A stretch of 7,685 nt of DNA, from contig CAMJYS010000037.1 of NCBI GenBank assembly GCA_946410005.1, positions 1 to 7,685 of the forward strand, read 5' to 3'. A program made the position numbers and the translations under genes. This stretch comes from an uncultured Clostridia bacterium (GTDB lineage: Bacteria > Bacillota > Clostridia > Oscillospirales > Acutalibacteraceae). This document shows positions 1-6,397 of this stretch, piece after piece. A model generated the notes under the pieces. It did not search any database. It had not been told where the DNA came from and worked only from the letters and a program-made list of their open reading frames with translations. Position 1 is the first letter of the stretch. Every line of letters begins with the position of its first letter.

Positions 1-1761
1 TTTTTGATAATTAACGGACTTAGTCCGGTACAGACCTATAATTACTCAGAAATACTGGATAAATTCAAAACATATCAGGTTACTGCATATGAAATGAATC
101 TTGGCTCCGGAAATATGGAAATAACATTACAGAATAACGAAAAAATTTATTATACCGCTCCAAGCGTTAACTTGATATACTCTGACATCAAGGAATATGT
201 AGAAAAATACAATGAGAAAAATCCGGACTCCCCTATGACCTATAATCTAGTAAAACCTGCCGATACTTCTTGGTTTATGAATTCTTTTTCTCTTGTAATA
301 CTTCCGGTTTTAATTTTGTGCTTTATCGGATGGATGTTTTTGAGAAGAATTACTTCTATGGGAGACCCTGGAAGGCAAATCGGATTTGGTAAAGCTAAAA
401 CCAAAAATTTGACTGATAACAAGAAGAAAATACTTTTTTCCGATGTTGCGGGAGCAGACGAAGAAAAAGAAGAACTTAAAGAAGTTGTAGATTTTCTAAA
501 AAACCCAAAAAAATATACGGAACTCGGCGCAAGAATTCCGAAAGGGACTTTACTTTTTGGACCTCCGGGTACGGGAAAAACTTTGCTTGCTCGTGCTGTC
601 GCAGGAGAAGCAGATGTGAAATTTTTGTCAGTTTCGGGTTCGGATTTTGTAGAGATGTATGTTGGTGTTGGTGCTTCTCGTGTCAGAGATTTGTTTGAGC
701 AGGCAAAAAAAAATACCCCTTGTGTAATATTTATAGATGAAATTGATGCTGTAGGAAGAAAGCGTGGCACCGGAACAGGCGGTGGAAATGACGAAAGAGA
801 ACAAACATTAAATCAAATTCTCGTCGAAATGGACGGATTCGAGGCAAATGAAGGCGTAATAGTCATTGCCGCAACCAATAGAGCAGATGTTCTCGATGAT
901 GCTCTCACACGTCCCGGAAGATTTGACAGACAAATTTATATAGGTTATCCCGACATAAAAGGACGTGAAGAAATTTTAAAAGTTCACGCAAAAGGGAAAC
1001 CATTCGCTCCAAGCGTAAAATTAAAAACAATAGCCAAAGAAACAGCCGGTTTTACCGGAGCAGACATTGAAAATTTACTAAATGAATCTGCAATTTTAAC
1101 CGTAAAACGTGGGTTAAAAGCTATAACTATGACCGAAATAGAAGAATCAATTATAAAAATTTCAGCAGGAACCGAAAAGAAATCGAGAGTAATAAGCGAA
1201 AAAGAAAAACGTGAAACCGCATATCATGAATCCGGTCATGCAATAGCCACTTACTTTTGCGAAACTCAAGATAAAGTTCATCAAATTTCCATAATACCTA
1301 CCGGGAAAGCTCTTGGATATACTTTGCACTTACCGGAAAAAGATAAAATGTGCAAGTTTAAAAAAGAAATGTTAGAAAGCATAGTTGTATTACTCGGAGG
1401 AATTGTGGCAGAAAAAATCATGTTGAATGATACCTCGACAGGTGCATCAAATGACCTCGAAAGAGCAACCAGAACAGCAAAATTGATGGTAACCAAGTTT
1501 GGTATGAGCAATGGTCTCGGCCCGTCTGTCTATGGCTCCGAAAACGGCGGAAATGACGTTTTAAGTTATTATTCCGAAGCGACCGCCGCAAAAATAGATG
1601 AAGAAATTCGTAATATTATTTCTGAATGCTACAACAAAACACAAAGCATATTAAAAAATAACATTGACAAGATAGAAAAAATAACAGAGTTTTTAGTTCT
1701 AAATGAAAAAATGAACTCAAGCCAATTTGAAGCCATAATGATGGAAAGCTTACCAGAATAA
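1..1761 (+). CDS. ftsH: ATP-dependent zinc metalloprotease FtsH (5' end outside window)
   Basis: Membrane-anchored AAA+ protease that extracts and degrades misfolded membrane proteins and short-lived regulators, working as a hexamer with the catalytic domains in the cytoplasm. Counting from the TTG at base 4, an extracytoplasmic segment (about 1-90) is followed by one membrane helix (about 93-113). The AAA module has Walker A GPPGTGKT (186-193), Walker B IFIDEID (242-248) and the second region of homology with TNRADVLD and RPGRFDR (291-309; Arg306 and Arg309 are the expected arginine fingers). The protease domain carries HESGH (408-412) and the expected third zinc ligand Asp484 in GASNDLERA. 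FtsH normally has an N-terminal membrane helix before the extracytoplasmic part. It is absent here and the frame is open at base 1, so the gene almost certainly starts upstream and the TTG at base 4 is not the start. It ends with tandem TAA TAA, 24 bases before htrA, so the two are probably co-transcribed. Identification is secure. Confidence 0.96.
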   Translation, partial: FLIINGLSPVQTYNYSEILDKFKTYQVTAYEMNLGSGNMEITLQNNEKIYYTAPSVNLIYSDIKEYVEKYNEKNPDSPMTYNLVKPADTSWFMNSFSLVILPVLILCFIGWMFLRRITSMGDPGRQIGFGKAKTKNLTDNKKKILFSDVAGADEEKEELKEVVDFLKNPKKYTELGARIPKGTLLFGPPGTGKTLLARAVAGEADVKFLSVSGSDFVEMYVGVGASRVRDLFEQAKKNTPCVIFIDEIDAVGRKRGTGTGGGNDEREQTLNQILVEMDGFEANEGVIVIAATNRADVLDDALTRPGRFDRQIYIGYPDIKGREEILKVHAKGKPFAPSVKLKTIAKETAGFTGADIENLLNESAILTVKRGLKAITMTEIEESIIKISAGTEKKSRVISEKEKRETAYHESGHAIATYFCETQDKVHQISIIPTGKALGYTLHLPEKDKMCKFKKEMLESIVVLLGGIVAEKIMLNDTSTGASNDLERATRTAKLMVTKFGMSNGLGPSVYGSENGGNDVLSYYSEATAAKIDEEIRNIISECYNKTQSILKNNIDKIEKITEFLVLNEKMNSSQFEAIMMESLPE

Positions 1762-1785
1762 TAAATTTATAAAGGAGAAAAAATT

Positions 1786-3138
1786 ATGGACGATTTTGAA
1801 TTTAATAATTCTAACAATGATAATAATATTGATTCGCATGAAAATGAAGAATATAAATATCCCGAAAATATGAGTTTATCCGATTATAGTGATGAACAAG
1901 ATGACTCCTCAACAAAAAATATGGATAATCCCGGTTTAATCGAAAATTCAGAAAAAAAAGACGATAAAATGAAAACGTTTTTTATTTCTACAATCGCTAT
2001 ACTTTCAATTTTAATCATTATTTTGATATCATATATAATTTATTCAATAAAAAATCCTCAAAAAAATATTTTGAACTTTTCGACAGACAGTTCTAATCAA
2101 ACTTCTGAAAATAATAGTACTTCGAACGAAAGCGCTGAAGTAAAATTCGAAGAAATCCCATCTGACAGTAAACAGCTTTCCGCCGAAACAATTTACAGTA
2201 AATTATCCCCATCAGTCGTGGGTGTTGTTATGTACGATTCAAAAGCCAATATAATATCTGATCCTGTAGGTCAAGGTTCGGGGGTTATAATAAGCGAAAA
2301 TGGGTATATTGTTACAAATTCGCATGTAATAGGAAACTCAAAACAATATAATATAAAAGTTGTCTTGAGCAATAATGAAGAATACTCTGCGAAAATCATA
2401 GGATTTGACAGTAAAACAGATTTAGCTGTAATAAAGATAGAAAAAAGCGGATTAACGTTTGCGACTTTTGGAAATTCCGATGAAGTTAAGGTAGGTTCTT
2501 CGGCTTTAGCTCTCGGAAACCCTTTAGGATTGAATTTCGCAGGCTCTTTGACACGTGGGATAGTTTCTGCGGTTAATCGTTGCACATCCGGAACCGCAAA
2601 TAGTTTGGTAAAATACATACAAACAGATGCAGCTATAAATCCGGGAAATTCCGGCGGACCTCTAATAAACATGTATGGACAAATTATTGGTATAAATTCA
2701 TCAAAGATAGCAGTAGAGCATTGTGAAGGTATGGGATTTGCAATTCCGAGTAACACCGTAAAAAGCGTTGTGGATGATATAATTAAAAAAGGATATGTCA
2801 GCGGTCGTGTAAGATTAGGTATATCAGGAAAAATGGTTACAAATTATCAATCACAATTTTATAATGTTCCAATGGGAATTATAATTTCAGAAATCAGTAA
2901 TGACAGCAACCTTTTGGCTAAAGGAATACAAACCGGAGATATAATAACAAAAATCAATAATGTGGATATATTAAATTTAGATTCGTTTTACGCTGAATTA
3001 TACAGTCATAAACCTGGAGATACAATAACGCTCAAAGTTTACAGACAGCCATCAAATAAAACAATTTCACCTTCTACGTTTGAAGTAAACGTTACTTTGT
3101 TGGAAGATAAAGGGGAAACTCAAATCGAAAAAAATTAA
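1786..3138 (+). CDS. htrA: HtrA/DegP-family membrane-anchored serine protease with one PDZ domain
   Basis: Surface-facing trypsin-like protease/chaperone that deals with misfolded exported proteins. The 450 residues comprise an Asn/Asp/Glu-rich cytoplasmic N-terminus (1-62), a single membrane helix (about 64-87), a Ser/Asn/Thr linker (about 95-130), the protease domain (about 133-335) and one PDZ domain (about 342-438). The catalytic triad is His180 (TNSHVIG), Asp212 (KTDLAVIKI) and Ser289 (NPGNSGGPL). Residues LALGNPLGL and MGFAIPSNTV are also family hallmarks. The domain order matches Gram-positive HtrA/YkdA-type enzymes, which have an internal anchor in place of a cleaved signal peptide. 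The start is set by AAAGGAG at 1771-1777, eight bases before ATG. It follows ftsH closely and precedes a strong terminator, so it is the last gene of that unit. The long disordered acidic N-terminus is lineage-specific. Which paralogue (htrA, htrB or degP-like) cannot be decided from one copy. Confidence 0.94.
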   Translation: MDDFEFNNSNNDNNIDSHENEEYKYPENMSLSDYSDEQDDSSTKNMDNPGLIENSEKKDDKMKTFFISTIAILSILIIILISYIIYSIKNPQKNILNFSTDSSNQTSENNSTSNESAEVKFEEIPSDSKQLSAETIYSKLSPSVVGVVMYDSKANIISDPVGQGSGVIISENGYIVTNSHVIGNSKQYNIKVVLSNNEEYSAKIIGFDSKTDLAVIKIEKSGLTFATFGNSDEVKVGSSALALGNPLGLNFAGSLTRGIVSAVNRCTSGTANSLVKYIQTDAAINPGNSGGPLINMYGQIIGINSSKIAVEHCEGMGFAIPSNTVKSVVDDIIKKGYVSGRVRLGISGKMVTNYQSQFYNVPMGIIISEISNDSNLLAKGIQTGDIITKINNVDILNLDSFYAELYSHKPGDTITLKVYRQPSNKTISPSTFEVNVTLLEDKGETQIEKN

Positions 3139-3149
3139 ATAAAAAAATC

Positions 3150-3178
3150 AAACTCCTGTACAAGTAGTACGGGAGTTT
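3150..3178. terminator. Bidirectional intrinsic terminator between htrA and the minus-strand cassette
   Basis: A 12-bp stem (3150-3161 with 3167-3178, one U-G pair, core ACTCC/GGAGT) closes a five-base loop AAGTA. On the plus strand it is followed by TTTTGTTT and ends htrA, whose stop is 12 bases upstream. On the minus strand the tail reads TTGATTTTTTT, so it also ends the convergent gene whose stop is at 3201-3203. Confidence 0.88.
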
Positions 3179-3200
3179 TGTTTGAATTGTTTTCGTGTCA

Positions 3201-3944
3201 TTATAATATAGTACAGCCACAGGTGCTTTTTTTGGTGTTTTTCTCTTCTTCGTCTTCACTGTCTTTGTTTTCGATTAATTTAGTTTTTTCGTCAATCATT
3301 CTTGTTGATACATCGATTGAAACATCTTGTGATTCCTCGGAAGGTAAAATCATACCATTGCGATCATTTTGGACTGGTTTGATTTTTTCATCAGTTTGTT
3401 TTTCTGGTTGTACTGAGATAGCAACTTCTTTAGCTTCTTCTTCGGCTTTTTTAGCTTCCTCAGTTTTTTCATTTTCAGCTAATTCGTCAAAATCAAGTTT
3501 TTGAGCTTTTTTTATATTAGAATTCTCACTTCTTCTTATTTTTGACTTGTGATGTTGAGTTGTTTCTGGACGTTGCACACCAGCACCTGCAAAAATAACT
3601 TTTGACGGAGTATTTGTTGTGGTAAGATTGGATAATCTGCTGGAACACTCATTGTCCTCAGAAGAAAGTTCCGACGAACTATCTACAGAGCTAATGCGAC
3701 TTTCGGATGTAGAACCGGAAATCCCGTTTGCTTTTCTATGTATGTAATCTTTTATCTCTCTTATATCATCAGATAAATTAGGTATATATCGACGTGTTAA
3801 ATCGTTTACAATTTTATTCGTCCCAAAACTAGCAATTACATTTCGACTTGTATCTTTAAGATTTAAGATTTTCTTAAAATATTTTTTTGTTAATCCTTTC
3901 ATATTACTGGAATCAAAAACAAAAACAATAAATTTATTATGCAT
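3201..3944 (-). CDS. Unrecognised Ser/Lys/Glu-rich protein with CaaX-like C-terminus (body of the interrupted gene)
   Basis: I do not recognise this family. From ATG 3944 it is 247 residues. An ordered-looking N-terminus (1-75) includes a beta-like strand FIVFVFDSSN, a helix and then TSRNVIASFGTNK; this loosely recalls the first half of a von Willebrand A fold, but without a full DxSxS metal site. A Ser-rich low-complexity stretch follows (about 75-108), then a short hydrophobic patch VIFAGAGV, a Lys/Glu helix (about 153-174, with EEAKKAEEEAKEVA), an acidic run DSEDEEE (228-234), and finally KKSTCGCTIL. The last four residues fit the CaaX pattern after a basic patch, as in Rho-type GTPases. 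The start is uncertain: GGAG sits only three bases before ATG 3944, TTG 3953 has no Shine-Dalgarno, and the frame continues upstream to the TAA at 4026-4028. It may be translated only by re-initiation or readthrough, or not at all. The opposite strand is also partly open here but reads as a hydrophobic Ser/Phe shadow. Confidence 0.6.
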   Translation of the reverse strand: MHNKFIVFVFDSSNMKGLTKKYFKKILNLKDTSRNVIASFGTNKIVNDLTRRYIPNLSDDIREIKDYIHRKANGISGSTSESRISSVDSSSELSSEDNECSSRLSNLTTTNTPSKVIFAGAGVQRPETTQHHKSKIRRSENSNIKKAQKLDFDELAENEKTEEAKKAEEEAKEVAISVQPEKQTDEKIKPVQNDRNGMILPSEESQDVSIDVSTRMIDEKTKLIENKDSEDEEEKNTKKSTCGCTIL

Positions 3945-4025
3945 TATCTCCAAATTATTTTCATTTTCAATATCAAAATTATAGTAATCATAATATGAAA
4001 CAGAAGATACTTCCTCTCTACTATT

Positions 4026-4154
4026 TTAACACAATCTTGTTTCTGGATTTTCAATATCTTTCGTTATAAACAACACATCCAATCCTGTTGCAAAAACATT
4101 ATTAATCCCCAACACTATGATAAATAAACTAAAAATGTATTTAATAAATTTCAT
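4026..4154 (-). CDS. 42-residue signal-peptide ORF (5' fragment of the interrupted gene)
   Basis: A small ORF with AAGGAG five bases before ATG. Residues 1-22 form a textbook Sec signal peptide: Lys2 and Lys5, a hydrophobic core of Ile, Leu, Phe and Val, and a signal peptidase I site at VFA|TG. Only about 20 residues follow (GLDVLFITKD, then ending in TRLC) before TAA at 4028-4026. A functional secreted 20-residue peptide is possible. The in-frame continuation into the next 270 open codons makes a broken larger gene the better explanation. Confidence 0.55.
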   Translation of the reverse strand: MKFIKYIFSLFIIVLGINNVFATGLDVLFITKDIENPETRLC

Positions 4155-4201
4155 TTTTTCTCCTTAAAAAACTCTTACAAATTTTCACTGTTACTAGTGT
4201 C

Positions 4202-5116
4202 TTAATTTTCACCACCCAAATCCTCATCATCGTCTGAACTAGACTCCTTTTCACTGGATATGGATAAATCTACTTCTATTCGTTCTTCATTTACACCAAC
4301 ACCATCGGCACCTGTACCTGATTTTATACTTTCAAAATTCATGTTATCATCGCTCGATTCAGTATTATCATTATTAATATTTGGTTTAGCTAATTCTATA
4401 TCACCTTCTGTATTTAAACCTTGGATTGCAGCTTTGTTTTCGTTAACAATTTTTCCAAATCCTTGAACTTCTTGTTTTAGATCGCCAACAAACTTGGTAT
4501 TCTGATCTATTTTATCGCCCATACTCTTAATTGAATTATTTAGTTTGGAAAGACCATCGGTCAAAGTTTCCTTATCACTTGCCAATGATTCAATTTTTTT
4601 ATTTTGTTCCGTGTACTTTGTTTCAATTTTTTCTTTTATGTCTTGAACTTCTTGCTGTAGATAACCAATAGAATCCTTATACGTTGTTATTTCTTTGTTT
4701 AAATTGTCAAAGTTATCCATAAATTTACTATTACCGTCCTCAAGCAAATTTATTTCGTTAATACAATTTTTGCTTGTTGTATCAATAGAATTTATTATTT
4801 TCATTAGTTCGGACAGTTTTAAGTTTTCGTCACTCAATTTATGTAATTTTGCTTCTTCGGATGGCTTGTTTACTTCTTCATTCAAATCTTGATTTGCTTT
4901 TTCGGGCGAATTAAGTTTTTCAGTCAAATTATCAATTTTATTTTCAAGTGAAACCATTTTTTCTTTTAAATCTCTAAAAAAATTTATTTCGTTTGTAAAT
5001 TTACAATACACAATGCGACCTAGAACAAACGTAGGAACTAACGTAGCGACAGTAGTGGCAATAATTACAACTGCTTCTTCTTTGAGTTTGGCAATTATTT
5101 CTGTTACCTTTTGCAT
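4202..5116 (-). CDS. Unrecognised membrane-anchored coiled-coil protein with Ser/acidic tail
   Basis: I do not recognise this 304-residue protein. It has a short amphipathic N-terminus (1-14), one membrane helix (about 15-37, AVVIIATTVATLVPTFVLG), a long charged helical region with heptad-like Leu/Ile spacing (about 45-235) that should form a coiled coil, and a disordered tail (about 238-304) ending in a Ser/Asp/Glu cluster (SSEKESSSDDDED) and GGEN. Residues about 152-160 and 212-220 repeat each other (LQQEVQDI, LKQEVQGF), also at DNA level. There are no enzyme motifs, so a structural or scaffold role is the likeliest guess. Basic residues just after the helix suggest that the coiled coil may face the cytoplasm, but this is weak. 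The start is ATG 5116, with AAGGTGG seven bases upstream; a longer frame from 5179 lacks such a site and would overlap the promoter. It is the first gene of a two-gene cassette with the interrupted gene 47 bases downstream. Confidence 0.82.
   Translation of the reverse strand: MQKVTEIIAKLKEEAVVIIATTVATLVPTFVLGRIVYCKFTNEINFFRDLKEKMVSLENKIDNLTEKLNSPEKANQDLNEEVNKPSEEAKLHKLSDENLKLSELMKIINSIDTTSKNCINEINLLEDGNSKFMDNFDNLNKEITTYKDSIGYLQQEVQDIKEKIETKYTEQNKKIESLASDKETLTDGLSKLNNSIKSMGDKIDQNTKFVGDLKQEVQGFGKIVNENKAAIQGLNTEGDIELAKPNINNDNTESSDDNMNFESIKSGTGADGVGVNEERIEVDLSISSEKESSSDDDEDLGGEN
4462..4668 (-). repeat. Internal 27-bp direct repeat (two copies 180 bp apart)
   Basis: Copies at 4462-4488 and 4642-4668 match at 23 of 27 positions, sharing CTTGAACTTCTTG and TAGAT on the plus strand. 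They are exactly 60 codons apart, so both encode a related segment (LQQEVQ and LKQEVQ) in the same coiled-coil protein. This points to an internal duplication and not a mobile repeat. Confidence 0.6.
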
Positions 5117-5150
5117 TTTCTCACCACCTTTTTTGTTAAATCCAAAATCG

Positions 5151-5179
5151 ATTATATTTAAAAATCGAAATGTATTCAA
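5151..5179 (-). promoter_or_regulatory. Sigma-A promoter of the coiled-coil cassette
   Basis: On the minus strand, -35 TTGAAT (5179-5174) and a perfect -10 TATAAT (5156-5151) are separated by 17 bases. Transcription would begin near 5144, giving a leader of about 28 bases before ATG 5116 with the Shine-Dalgarno inside it. This supports ATG 5116 over the longer frame beginning at 5179. Confidence 0.72.
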
Positions 5180-5214
5180 TAGTTTATCAGTAAAATCGGC
5201 AAATATGTTAGAAT

Positions 5215-5228
5215 TTTACGTTCGTAAA
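5215..5228. promoter_or_regulatory. Inverted repeat between divergent promoters (possible operator)
   Basis: TTTACG, two bases, then CGTAAA form a perfect 6+6 inverted repeat. It overlaps the weak -35 of the predicted ksgA promoter and lies about 36 bp upstream of the cassette's -35, a suitable place for a regulator controlling one or both units. No regulator family is recognised from the half-site. Confidence 0.4.
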
Positions 5229-5250
5229 CGATAAATTTATACAATATAAT
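5221..5250 (+). promoter_or_regulatory. Possible ksgA promoter
   Basis: A perfect -10 TATAAT (5245-5250) is preceded by a poor -35 (TTCGTA, 5221-5226) at 18 bases. Transcription would begin near 5257, giving a leader of about 75 bases. It is supported by the -10 and by ksgA needing a promoter on this side of the divergent cassette. The weak -35 makes it tentative. Confidence 0.4.
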
Positions 5251-5332
5251 GCCAATTTTTTAAATATCTGGACAATGATTTAGTTTAATACTAAAATTTA
5301 AATTGAAAATACTCATTAAAGGGTGCGATGTG

Positions 5333-6184
5333 TTGTATAATCTATCTAACATAAAAACAATAAAATCGATTTTAGAAAAACACGGATTTAAATTCACGAA
5401 ATCTCTCGGACAAAATTTTATAATAAATCCTAGCGTTTGCCCCAAAATGGCTGAATTTTGTTGCGAAAATGAAAAATCTGGAATATTAGAGATTGGCCCG
5501 GGAATTGGCGTTTTGACTATTGAATTAGCTAAAAGATTTCAAAAAGTCGTTTCGGTTGAAATAGACACAAATCTAATTCCGATTTTATCCGAAACCACTG
5601 CGGATTTTGAAAACATAAAGATAATAAACAAAGACATACTAAAAGTCGATCTAAATCAATTGTATAAAACTGAATTTTTGAATTGCGAAGAAATTGCTGT
5701 TTGTGCTAATTTGCCATATTATATAACGTCAGAAATAGTGATGTATTTGCTTGAAAACAACCCTGGATTTAAGTCGTTAACATTTATGGTGCAAAAAGAA
5801 GCCGCTGAAAGAATTTGTGCGGATTTTGGTACAAGAGAATCCGGCGCAATCAGCGTAGCAATAAGATATTATGGCAAGCCACGAGTTCTATTTAATGTTA
5901 GTCGAGGAAGTTTTATTCCTGCTCCGAAAGTTGATTCCAGCGTTATAAAAATTGATATTAACAGCGATATCTCTTCGAAAATAAAAAACAAAGAAAAATT
6001 TTTTCAAATTATTAAAGCTACATACTCGAAAAGAAGAAAAAATATTCTAAATTCTCTTAGTATGCATTTTAAAATCTCAAAAGAAGAAATTTTGAAAATT
6101 TTGAACACGGCAAATGTTGATCCACATTCCAGACCGGAACAATTAAAGTTGAAAGATTTTATAAACATTTCAGATTTTATTTGA
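5333..6184 (+). CDS. ksgA: 16S rRNA (adenine1518-N6/adenine1519-N6)-dimethyltransferase KsgA/RsmA
   Basis: Transfers four methyl groups from S-adenosylmethionine to two adjacent adenosines in the 3' terminal hairpin of 16S rRNA, a late small-subunit assembly checkpoint; loss gives kasugamycin resistance. The 283 residues match the usual length. Visible landmarks are SLGQNFIINP (24-33), the SAM-binding loop EIGPGIGVLT (53-62), acidic motif VEID (75-78), catalytic NLPYYITS (126-133), VQKEAAERI after it, and the C-terminal helical domain with KATYSKRRKNILNSL. The start is TTG 5333 (MYNLSN), chosen because relatives begin Met-x-Asn-Leu and AAAGGGTG (5318-5325) lies seven bases upstream. GTG 5330, one codon earlier, is nearly as good; TTG 5303 has no Shine-Dalgarno. 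It is monocistronic here, between a divergent promoter region and its own terminator, and is not visibly linked to the usual rnmV neighbour. Confidence 0.95.
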   Translation: MYNLSNIKTIKSILEKHGFKFTKSLGQNFIINPSVCPKMAEFCCENEKSGILEIGPGIGVLTIELAKRFQKVVSVEIDTNLIPILSETTADFENIKIINKDILKVDLNQLYKTEFLNCEEIAVCANLPYYITSEIVMYLLENNPGFKSLTFMVQKEAAERICADFGTRESGAISVAIRYYGKPRVLFNVSRGSFIPAPKVDSSVIKIDINSDISSKIKNKEKFFQIIKATYSKRRKNILNSLSMHFKISKEEILKILNTANVDPHSRPEQLKLKDFINISDFI

Positions 6185-6202
6185 TTGAATAACTACTTAA
6201 AC

Positions 6203-6236
6203 CTCTAAATTTTAATAGATTTAGAGATTTTTATTT
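6203..6236 (+). terminator. Intrinsic terminator of ksgA
   Basis: CTCTAAAT (6203-6210) pairs perfectly with ATTTAGAG (6219-6226), with one more U-G pair possible, then ATTTTTATTTA follows. It begins 19 bases after the ksgA stop. The stem is AT-rich and therefore of moderate strength. Confidence 0.72.
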
Positions 6237-6291
6237 ATATCGCAAAACACAAATTGTATTCGGTTCACAAATTAATTATATAAATTTTATA

Positions 6292-6305
6292 TTTTTTCGA
6301 AAAAA
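6292..6305. promoter_or_regulatory. 14-bp palindrome TTTTTTCGAAAAAA just upstream of -35
   Basis: A perfect palindrome ending three bases before the -35 of the GG-leader gene. Its A/T tracts could act as an UP-like element. Its centre also resembles a Spo0A box (TGTCGAA) with one mismatch on each strand. Either role is inference. Confidence 0.4.
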
Positions 6306-6308
6306 CGC

Positions 6309-6337
6309 TTGACAAATATATATGCTATGTATATAAT
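6309..6337 (+). promoter_or_regulatory. Perfect consensus sigma-A promoter of the GG-leader peptide gene
   Basis: TTGACA (6309-6314), a 17-base spacer and TATAAT (6332-6337) match the consensus at all 12 positions, the best promoter in the window. Transcription would begin near 6344 and leave a leader of about 65 bases, long enough for control at the RNA level. It suggests strong expression unless repressed. Confidence 0.9.
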
Positions 6338-6397
6338 AAATTTGAAATCGAGTTAGAGGAATCAAAATAGATTTTTCTAAACTCAAAAAATGAAAGG

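Larger units (their letters stand above)
3201..4154 (-). pseudogene. Signal-peptide protein gene interrupted by one in-frame TAA (apparent nonsense mutation)
   Basis: Reading the minus strand from the ATG at 4154 gives one continuous frame of 317 codons plus stop, broken only by TAA at 4028-4026 (codon 43). The ATG has a very good ribosome binding site (AAGGAG, five bases away). The part after the stop has no comparable start: its first Met codons have poor spacing from any Shine-Dalgarno sequence. The 24 codons between the stop and the next possible start (TTG 3953) are open and protein-like, with Tyr/Asp/Glu-rich residues such as SYYDYYNF. This pattern is what a single substitution in a formerly intact secreted-protein gene would leave. 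A sequencing error, stop-codon readthrough or re-initiation would look the same from here. The gene lies 47 bases after the coiled-coil gene and should share its transcript. The two pieces are described separately below. Confidence 0.62.

Noticed and set aside
15..27. Inverted repeat CGGACT-t-AGTCCG near the left edge
   Set aside because: It lies inside the ftsH coding sequence, has a one-base loop too tight to fold and no T-tract, so coincidence is likelier than regulation.
240..770. 176-codon open frame on the minus strand inside ftsH
   Set aside because: It is antisense to the conserved AAA domain, has no ribosome binding site and its composition is that of a reverse-complement shadow.
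2271..2756. 161-codon open frame on the minus strand inside htrA
   Set aside because: It overlaps the catalytic domain of a clear protease gene and shows no start signal or domain of its own.
3178..3504. 108-codon plus-strand frame rich in Ser and Phe, starting at the terminator
   Set aside because: It begins inside or next to a terminator without a promoter or Shine-Dalgarno, and its Ser/Phe runs mirror Glu/Lys codons of the minus-strand gene.
5117..5179. N-terminal extension of the coiled-coil protein to 5179
   Set aside because: It would place coding sequence over the predicted -10 and transcription start, and ATG 5116 has a well-spaced AAGGTGG.
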